Assembly (NCBI GenBank): GCA_964610175.1
Contig: CAZSVE010000094.1
Span: forward strand, 1-11,324
Length of the DNA stretch: 11,324 nt
Source: CAZSVE01 sp964610175
GTDB lineage: Bacteria > Pseudomonadota > Gammaproteobacteria > HK1
Direction of reading: 5' to 3'
Positions 5,809 through 11,324 of this stretch are shown one piece after another; the stretch's first letter is position 1, and every line of letters begins with the position of its first letter. Position numbers and translations under genes: made by a program. The notes below the pieces were generated by a model. It was not told the origin of the DNA. It saw only the letters and a list, made by a program, of their open reading frames with translations, and searched no databases.

Positions 5809-6284
5809 GTGAATCTTTTTCGAACGGCGTTTTACTTCGGTAATTGAAGTCACGGCGTGAATGCCTGGACACGGTTACCCAAACCGTCGGGGAGAGATGT
5901 TATTTCGACGAAAGGAGTGGGTCTTCTGTTTCCCCTGTTCAGAGATTCGGAAGAACAAGAATCCAGAGAGAACCAGTGCTTCGCGCCAGGGACCTACCCC
6001 GCTTCAGTCTTGGCGCGAAGCACTGACATGACTCTTCCTGCTTTTTGCAAATCTCGAATTACTTTGTCGATACGGTCTGCAAAACTCGTGGAGGACCTCG
6101 GTGTCGAAAATCCCAAGGATCGAGGGATGCGGATTTCCCTCCCTAACTAATATGAAAAGCAGGGATTCGGCGAGGGGCCAGATGATTGCCGGAAGGTATT
6201 TTCTCGAAGTCGGTTGCGACCCTGCCGCGCTTGATTTTTGGGAGAGTATTCGTTGTCTCGACCGTAGCGGTTTGGGGCTGGCTC
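5809..6284. other. Gene-free gap between hpf and aroK
   Basis: About 475 bp without a supported gene. It holds a small stem ACGGTT-ACCCA-AACCGT (5871-5887) without a T-run, and family-1 repeat copy C (5937-6030). In many gammaproteobacteria pilQ occupies the position before aroK, and no secretin-like frame is recognisable here. The aroK frame stays open upstream to a non-ATG codon at 6186 with a hydrophobic stretch. This is probably chance, because shikimate kinases start directly before the P-loop. Confidence 0.5.
5937..6030 (+). repeat. Dispersed hairpin repeat, family 1, copy C (best-preserved stem)
   Basis: Same order of modules as copies A and B (ttcggaagaacaa, ccagagagaaccagt, accccgcttcagtc, ttggcgcgaagc, acatg). 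Here both arms are intact: AGTGCTTCGCGCCA (5975-5988) is the exact reverse complement of TGGCGCGAAGCACT (6011-6024), giving a 14-bp stem around a 22-nt loop. In copies A and B the right arm is kept while the left arm has drifted. This shows the element is a palindromic unit and not a shared gene fragment. It lies upstream of the aroK-aroB-damX operon. Confidence 0.85.
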
Positions 6285-6833
6285 ATGAAGCTATCCATGG
6301 AATTACCGGAAAATGTTTTTCTCGTAGGCCCCATGGGCGTTGGCAAGACGTCGGTCGGTCGCCAACTTGCCAAACTCCTGAAAAAGCAATTTTTCGATAG
6401 TGATCGGGAAACGGAGCTACACGCGGGTGCCTCTATCAGTCTGCTTTTCGAACTCGAGGGAGAATCCGGGTTTCGGGCGCGTGAACAATCGACCATCGAT
6501 CGACTCACGCGTCGAAGAGGTATCGTATTGGCCACCGGCGGGGGAGCGATATTGATCGAGGAGAATCGCGTTTACTTGATGAATCGGGGATTCGTGGTTT
6601 ACTTGCGCGCGCCCGTTGCACGGCTGGCACAGCGAACCATGGGGGATCGAAATAGGCCTCTTCTGCAAACTTCGAATCCTCGCGGACGATTGGAGAAAAT
6701 CGTGAGAGAACGGGATCCATTCTATCGGCAGGTGGCGGATGTGATTGTCAGCGCGGACGGAAAATCTCCTCGGCATGTGGCAAACCATGTTCTAAGCCGC
6801 ATCGAGAGGATGCCTTATTCGAGCAGACCATGA
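6285..6833 (+). CDS. aroK: Shikimate kinase
   Basis: A 182-residue enzyme that phosphorylates shikimate at the 3-hydroxyl with ATP, the fifth step of the aromatic amino acid pathway. Visible are the P-loop LVGPMGVGKTSVGRQLAK (13-30), the shikimate-binding FDSDRETE (37-44, D40), the GFRAREQ stretch (substrate arginine), ATGGGAI (the Walker-B-like glycines) and the lid region RNRPLL. ATG 6285 gives the usual short lead before the P-loop. ATG 6297 is nearly as good, since neither has a strong ribosome site. The stop overlaps the start of aroB (ATGA at 6830-6833), so translation of the two is coupled. aroK-aroB-damX is the standard gammaproteobacterial order. Confidence 0.93.
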   Translation: MKLSMELPENVFLVGPMGVGKTSVGRQLAKLLKKQFFDSDRETELHAGASISLLFELEGESGFRAREQSTIDRLTRRRGIVLATGGGAILIEENRVYLMNRGFVVYLRAPVARLAQRTMGDRNRPLLQTSNPRGRLEKIVRERDPFYRQVADVIVSADGKSPRHVANHVLSRIERMPYSSRP

Positions 6834-7912
6834 AGACGTTGATGGTGGATCTGGGGAAACGTAGTTATCCCATTCATATCGGTAGCAAGTTTCCGGATCT
6901 GTCGGCGTTATTGACAGAGCGGGTTTCCGGCACCGACGTAATGGTGGTCACCAATCGGGCAATCGAGCCGTTATATCTTGGTGGGATTCGCTCTGCTTTG
7001 CGGGATTATCGCGTAGGGAATATCGTGCTGCCGGACGGCGAGGAGTACAAAGATATCGGGACCTTGAACCGAATATTCGATGCGCTTCTCGAACAACGAT
7101 ATGGACGTGATTGTACGCTCGTCGCCTTGGGTGGTGGAGTTATCGGGGATATAACCGGTTTTGCCGCCGCGTGTTATCAGCGCGGCGTCGCCTTCGTGCA
7201 GATTCCGACTACGTTATTGGCGCAGGTGGATTCCTCCGTGGGGGGGAAAACGGGTGTAAACCATCCCCTTGGAAAAAACATGATTGGAGCCTTCCATCAA
7301 CCGATCGGTGTACTCGTCGATACAAATACCTTGACTACCCTCGAGGATCGACAGTTATGCGCCGGGCTCGCGGAGGTTATCAAATATGGCCTGATTCGCG
7401 ACGCAGGCTTTTTCGCCTGGCTGGAGGAACATCTGGATGCCTTACTTGCCCGGGACCCTGATGCTTTGGCCCATGCGATTTGGTGCTCGTGCCAAAACAA
7501 AGCAGAAGTCGTGAGCATCGATGAGCGAGAAGCGGGCATGCGCGCCCTGTTGAATCTTGGACATACCTTTGGTCACGCCATCGAAGTGGGGCTTGGTTAT
7601 GGATCTTGGTTGCATGGTGAGGCCGTGGCCACCGGGATCGTTCTTGCCGCTCAATTGTCGAGTCGTCTCGGGTGGCTCGAATCCGAGGATGTGTTCAGAA
7701 TAAAGGATATCCTCAAGAGGGCGCACTTGCCTGTTCATGTGCCGCAAGACATTACGATCCACCGCATGCGGGAGCTGATGTCCGTGGATAAAAAGGTTCG
7801 CCAGGGAAAAATACATTTTGTATTGTTGAAGGCGATTGGATCCGCGATAGTAACAGGTGCGGTGGATCCCGATATGCTGGATGCGACGCTGGAAGCGAAC
7901 CGTACTCCGTAG
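6830..7912 (+). CDS. aroB: 3-dehydroquinate synthase
   Basis: A 360-residue NAD- and zinc-dependent enzyme that cyclises DAHP to 3-dehydroquinate, the second step of the shikimate pathway, in the cytoplasm. Motifs in order: LPDGEEYK (67-74), LGGGVIGDITGFAAACYQRG (100-119), PTTLLAQVDSSVGGKTGVN (126-144), GAFHQP (153-158), and the metal ligands E182 in GLAEVIKYG, H245 in LNLGHTFGHAIE and H262 in LHGEAV. All match the family, as does the length. It overlaps the aroK stop by 4 bases. damX follows after 36 bp without a visible terminator, so the three genes form one operon. Confidence 0.97.
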   Translation: MKTLMVDLGKRSYPIHIGSKFPDLSALLTERVSGTDVMVVTNRAIEPLYLGGIRSALRDYRVGNIVLPDGEEYKDIGTLNRIFDALLEQRYGRDCTLVALGGGVIGDITGFAAACYQRGVAFVQIPTTLLAQVDSSVGGKTGVNHPLGKNMIGAFHQPIGVLVDTNTLTTLEDRQLCAGLAEVIKYGLIRDAGFFAWLEEHLDALLARDPDALAHAIWCSCQNKAEVVSIDEREAGMRALLNLGHTFGHAIEVGLGYGSWLHGEAVATGIVLAAQLSSRLGWLESEDVFRIKDILKRAHLPVHVPQDITIHRMRELMSVDKKVRQGKIHFVLLKAIGSAIVTGAVDPDMLDATLEANRTP

Positions 7913-7948
7913 GATAATTTCCGATCGTTACTACATCGGTACTTTTCT

Positions 7949-9619
7949 GTGATAAATAAACATTTTCAGCATCGTGAAATCGCATTCGATCCATTCCTGG
8001 AATCGTCCACGGGCGATTTCTTCTTCCCTACGCAGGCGTTGACGCAGCGTTTGGATCTGTTCCGCCATTTAATTCGGTCCGGGGGTTTTTTACTGATTCT
8101 GACCGGTGAATGTGGTGCTGGGAAAAGCACGCTGCTAAAACAGTTGCTTGCGTCCGCAGATCCACAATGGGACATCCACTCCATTCCCCCTACCGTGCAG
8201 ACGGGTAATCGGCCCCATCTTGCGACGGGTGACGTGAAATCTCCCGATCCGCTACTGGAGAGACGTGACGTATTCGTTCCCGAGCAGGATACGGGTTCGA
8301 TCCGAGATATCCTGTTGGGCTGCACCGAGATGTCTCCCGACAGCGACCGAATTCCCCTGATTATCGTCGATGACAGTAAGGCATTGTCCTCTGAAGACTT
8401 ACAATTCCTCGTGGAGTTTTCGCGCGGCGGCGAAGAGCAGGGTTTACGGATAATCCTGGTGTGCCCACCCGAAGACATGCGACGGGTTCGCGAATTTGCC
8501 ATGGCGTCCGGTGATGAACTCGCTCACACCGTGGATATTCCGCCCCTCGATGAAGAACAGGTGGGGGACTACCTTCACCTTCGTTGGAATCAGAACGCTC
8601 CGGTCGGGGACGATCCCTTCACGGATCGCGTAATCCGCTCCATTTATCACGCATCGAAGGGATTGCCTGCCAATGTTAATCGACTTGCCGATCGGTTTTT
8701 GCAGAATCGTCGATCGAACCCGAACCGTGGAACTCGGGCCGGAGGCACGCGAGCGGTAGGCAGCCTTGTCTCTAGCGTTTTTGCCACGCGAAAGAGGAGG
8801 ATGATGACCATTGTAGGGGGAATAATATTGATCATAATCTTTTTCCCCCTGCTCATTGCCGATCATGAACCTCAGCCGGTCACCAAAACACAAACGTTGT
8901 CGATTTTCCCGGAGCCTGCCGCGGATAGAACGGAAGTCGAGCCAAGAGTCAGTGCCATTAACCGGGAAAACGATGGAATAGCCAGCGGGGTGGCGTCCCC
9001 CCAAAGGGCTCCATTACCTTCTTTGACGGCGATTCCGCAGGCATTTACTCCGCGACAACCTGCGCCTGCTCCCCCCATCGAAAGTTTCCGGTCCGACGGG
9101 GTCGCATCGGGGCCCGCAGATTCGACCAGTCGCACTGTGTCATCAGCCGCCACGGTCAAGCCTTTCCATATAACCCCCTCCCGGGAGATCGACCATCGGT
9201 ATAAAGACACCAAGCCGCCCCTTGCGAAAATCGACACCGCCCCAAAGGACAACAAGATTTCGCCGGAAAACGAACCCTACTCTGGAAAGCAAAAACGGGT
9301 GGTTGTCTCTGAGCGCGGATCCGTGCGCACCATTGCGTGGCTTCGTAGACAAAATTCAAAACATTATACGATTCAACTACTTGGGACATCCAATAAGGAA
9401 AGGATGCAGGAATTCTTCGCCAAACATAAATTGGGTTCCCAGGCGGCCTGGTTCAAAACCTGGCACAACGGCCGTGGTTGGTTCGTTGTCGTGTATGGTA
9501 TTTACCCGACGCACGAAGCGGCAACCGCAAAGATTCGGGTCTTGCCCAGGACGTTGCGAAACCTCAGTCCTTGGCCTCGGAATGTCGGTGATATCCTGGC
9601 CGTCACATCGAACGGCTAA
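7949..9619 (+). CDS. damX: DamX-like protein: AAA ATPase domain, membrane anchor, SPOR domain
   Basis: A 556-residue protein in the damX position behind aroB. Residues 1-245 are an ExeA/DamX-type AAA domain with Walker A GECGAGKST (53-61), Walker B LIIVDD (137-142) and a C-terminal helical lid ending GLPANVNRLADRFL. A basic stretch RKRRMM and one membrane helix (about 285-304) follow. A low-complexity Pro/Ser/Thr-rich linker of about 165 residues would cross the periplasm. The C-terminal SPOR domain (about 473-548) starts YTIQLLGTSN and includes WFVVVYGIYPTHEAA. SPOR domains bind glycan strands stripped of stem peptides at the septum, so the protein is expected at the division site. The start is GTG 7949, with no ATG option and no clear ribosome site, so coupling to aroB is possible. 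The usual following gene dam is absent. The gene name is by domain layout and context. Confidence 0.85.
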   Translation: MINKHFQHREIAFDPFLESSTGDFFFPTQALTQRLDLFRHLIRSGGFLLILTGECGAGKSTLLKQLLASADPQWDIHSIPPTVQTGNRPHLATGDVKSPDPLLERRDVFVPEQDTGSIRDILLGCTEMSPDSDRIPLIIVDDSKALSSEDLQFLVEFSRGGEEQGLRIILVCPPEDMRRVREFAMASGDELAHTVDIPPLDEEQVGDYLHLRWNQNAPVGDDPFTDRVIRSIYHASKGLPANVNRLADRFLQNRRSNPNRGTRAGGTRAVGSLVSSVFATRKRRMMTIVGGIILIIIFFPLLIADHEPQPVTKTQTLSIFPEPAADRTEVEPRVSAINRENDGIASGVASPQRAPLPSLTAIPQAFTPRQPAPAPPIESFRSDGVASGPADSTSRTVSSAATVKPFHITPSREIDHRYKDTKPPLAKIDTAPKDNKISPENEPYSGKQKRVVVSERGSVRTIAWLRRQNSKHYTIQLLGTSNKERMQEFFAKHKLGSQAAWFKTWHNGRGWFVVVYGIYPTHEAATAKIRVLPRTLRNLSPWPRNVGDILAVTSNG

Positions 9620-9729
9620 TTTGTTTATTTCCCGCTCGGCTTCGCAAATGAGCCGAGTTTTCAGAACGCCAATTTTGCTTTACCGATGCTGAACCATGCC
9701 TTGTCGGTTTGAAGCGAAGCTTCGCTAGT
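9620..9729 (+). repeat. Dispersed repeat, family 2, copy 2
   Basis: It matches 603-712 and starts directly at the damX stop. It ends in the 14-bp palindrome AGCGAAGCTTCGCT (9713-9726), the counterpart of the 12-bp palindrome in copy 1. Both copies begin at the 3' end of a gene and have the same orientation relative to it. No frame is conserved, so it is non-coding. Confidence 0.75.
9635..9662 (+). terminator. Weak terminator-like hairpin after damX
   Basis: CTCGGC (9635-9640) pairs with GCCGAG (9652-9657) around an 11-nt loop and is followed by TTTTC. The stem is only 6 bp and the T-run short, so termination would be partial. It lies inside family-2 repeat copy 2. In copy 1 (from about 615) the second arm has drifted and no stem forms. 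Confidence 0.4.
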
Positions 9730-9845
9730 TGGTGAGCTCCGGATAAGATCCAAGATCTATTCTCGGTCGTTGATGGCTCTGGTCCGGAGAGGGCTTCGGC
9801 TTTCGAGGAATCGGGGATCCGAAATTCAAAGCCGTGAGATCCCTT

Positions 9846-11210
9846 ATGAACCAGCAACTCCTCGATAAATACAATGTGCCCGGTCCCCGGTACACCAGCT
9901 ATCCCACGGTGCCGTATTGGGATGATCGAACCTTTACCATGGCGCGTTGGCAACAAGTACTTCGGCACACCTTCCACCATACCAACAAGGACCAGGGACT
10001 CGGGCTCTATATCCACATGCCGTATTGTGAGAACCTCTGTACATACTGTGGATGCAACAAGCGGATCACCAAAAATCACGAAGTCGAGACCCCCTATATC
10101 GACACCCTCCTGAAGGAGTGGGAGCTATATCGCTCCCTCTTCGATGATGCCCCTCGGATCAGGGAACTCCACATGGGCGGCGGGACCCCTACCTTTTTCA
10201 GTCCTGAAAACCTTGCGAGGTTAATCGAGTCCCTGTCGATCGATGTCGGCATCACCGAGCCCCATGAATTCGCCTTCGAGGCCAACCCCAACTTCACCAC
10301 GAAAGACCATCTCGAGACCATGTTTCGGCTTGGATTCAGGCGCTTGAGTCTCGGTGTAGAGGACTTCGATCCTGCGGTCCAGGACGTCATCAACCGGATT
10401 CAGCCCTTCGAGCAGGTTGCCTCGATCACCAATTACGCCCGGGACATAGGCTATTCCTCACTCAACTTCGACCTTGTATACGGACTTCCACTACAACAAG
10501 AAAAAAGCATCATCCATACCATCGACAGCGTCAACCAACTCCGGCCAGATCGGATTGCCTTTTACGGCTACGCCCACGTGCCATGGATAAAAGGGGTAGG
10601 ACAACGCAAATTCTCCGAAAAAGACCTCCCCTCGGGGCCGCAAAAAAGGGCGCTCTACGAGATCGGGCGGAAAATGCTCGAAGAAGCCGGTTATCGGGAA
10701 ATCGGTATGGACCATTTTGCGCTCCCACACGACGACCTTTATCGGGCCACCATCGAAGCTCGATTACACAGAAACTTCATGGGATACACGCCCGTCCACA
10801 CCCTGTTGTCCCTGGGGCTCGGTGTCTCCTCCATCTCCGATGGCTGGCGTGGATTCGCGCAAAACGACAAGACCATCGAAGGCTATATCGATCGCGTCGC
10901 CAGAGGGGGGTTGCCTGTCTTGCGCGGCCATATCCTCGATGAAGAAGACCTGGTGCTGCGCCGACATATCCTCGACATCATGTGTCGCTTCGAAACTTCC
11001 TGGAAACGGGAAGAGGCCCAACATCCCAGCCTGTACGACGGCCTTGCCAGGATGAAGGAACTGGAAGCCGACGGCCTCGTCACCATCGGCGAGGGACACC
11101 TCCGTGTCACCGAGGAGGGGCGACCCTTTCTGCGCAATATCTGCATGGCCCTCGATGCCAAATTGTGGCGCAACGAACCCGCCACGAAGATCTTCAGCCA
11201 GACCATATGA
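9846..11210 (+). CDS. hemN: Oxygen-independent coproporphyrinogen III dehydrogenase
   Basis: A 454-residue radical SAM enzyme that decarboxylates coproporphyrinogen III to protoporphyrinogen IX without oxygen, in heme and bacteriochlorophyll synthesis. GPRYTSYPTVPYW comes first (13-25). The [4Fe-4S] site is CENLCTYCGC (61-70: C61, C65, C68 and the HemN-typical C70). GGGTPTFF (111-118), FDLVYGLP, YAHVPW, IGMDHFALP and LHRNFMGYT are all HemN signatures, and the C-terminal HemN domain is present with RNICM near the end. Length matches true HemN and not the shorter HemW. ATG 9846 is preferred over GTG 9834. The wording (PTVPYWD, CGCNKRITKNHEVE, LGVSSISD) recalls Bacteroidota HemN more than the E. 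coli type, and codons end in C more often than in nearby genes. The gene occupies the place where dam is often found. Confidence 0.95.
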   Translation: MNQQLLDKYNVPGPRYTSYPTVPYWDDRTFTMARWQQVLRHTFHHTNKDQGLGLYIHMPYCENLCTYCGCNKRITKNHEVETPYIDTLLKEWELYRSLFDDAPRIRELHMGGGTPTFFSPENLARLIESLSIDVGITEPHEFAFEANPNFTTKDHLETMFRLGFRRLSLGVEDFDPAVQDVINRIQPFEQVASITNYARDIGYSSLNFDLVYGLPLQQEKSIIHTIDSVNQLRPDRIAFYGYAHVPWIKGVGQRKFSEKDLPSGPQKRALYEIGRKMLEEAGYREIGMDHFALPHDDLYRATIEARLHRNFMGYTPVHTLLSLGLGVSSISDGWRGFAQNDKTIEGYIDRVARGGLPVLRGHILDEEDLVLRRHILDIMCRFETSWKREEAQHPSLYDGLARMKELEADGLVTIGEGHLRVTEEGRPFLRNICMALDAKLWRNEPATKIFSQTI

Positions 11211-11223
11211 TTGCCATGAAAGT

Positions 11224-11324
11224 ATGGGTGTAGAAACCATGAAGGACCGCCATCGGTTATCCTCTCTAATTTATTCAGTTACCCGGAAGATCTTGAACAA
11301 AACGATCGAAAAATTTTCAATCTG
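11224..11324 (+). CDS. Possible start of a further gene, cut by the window end
   Basis: From ATG 11224 a frame stays open to the end of the window (33 codons, with a second ATG at 11239). It reads MGVETMKDRHRLSSLIYSVT and continues basic and polar. I see no good ribosome site and do not recognise the sequence. It could be chance. Confidence 0.2.
   Translation, partial: MGVETMKDRHRLSSLIYSVTRKILNKTIEKFSI

Noticed and set aside
56..6030. Repeat family 1 as a CRISPR array
   Set aside because: Copies are kilobases apart, about 90 bp long and imperfect, with genes between them. No regularly spaced short repeats or cas genes are present.
6186..6284. Upstream extension of aroK with a hydrophobic N-terminus
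   Set aside because: The start would be non-ATG without a ribosome site, and shikimate kinases begin just before the P-loop, which ATG 6285 provides.
8444..9004. 186-codon minus-strand frame opposite damX
   Set aside because: It is antisense to the DamX ATPase and linker region, and translates to no known pattern.

Overview
The window looks like chromosomal DNA of a gammaproteobacterium. It carries aroK-aroB followed by a DamX-type SPOR protein, a layout typical of that class. It also has an AmgK-type MurNAc kinase, a PHA-type acetoacetyl-CoA reductase (PhaB) and a short HPF. Base composition is intermediate. The DNA is scattered with hairpin repeats and gene debris, which suggests a repeat-rich genome with active decay. 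I cannot name the genus.

Layout. Positions 1-1270 are an accessory or decayed zone. It holds copies of two dispersed repeats, a remnant of a PF09820-type AAA-ATPase-like protein (two frameshifts, one in-frame stop), a likely small RNA gene on the minus strand with near-consensus promoter and terminator, and the N-terminal stub of an integrase-core transposase. Positions 1406-2443 (minus) encode an AmgK-type sugar kinase without its usual partner MurU. Positions 2444-3145 are a gene-free, hairpin-rich stretch. Positions 3146-3976 (minus) encode a class I SAM methyltransferase. It is divergent from phaB (4260-5003, plus), and the two share a control region with a palindrome and a direct repeat.

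phaB is followed by a small DUF6489-like protein (5096-5416) and hpf (5482-5808), all plus strand, so PHA synthesis and ribosome hibernation genes sit side by side. After another repeat-bearing gap comes the operon aroK-aroB-damX (6285-9619): two shikimate-pathway enzymes and a membrane-anchored, peptidoglycan-binding division protein. The usual outer neighbours (pilQ upstream, dam downstream) are absent. A second-family repeat, part of which resembles a terminator, follows damX. Then comes hemN (9846-11210), oxygen-independent coproporphyrinogen III dehydrogenase. Its sequence wording and C-ending codon preference differ from its neighbours and suggest transfer. A possible gene start is cut by the window end.

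The least explained items are the two dispersed repeat families (one a palindromic hairpin element with three clear copies plus fragments) and the small RNA with two anti-Shine-Dalgarno-like CU-rich segments. One of those segments is complementary to the start region of the neighbouring transposase stub.
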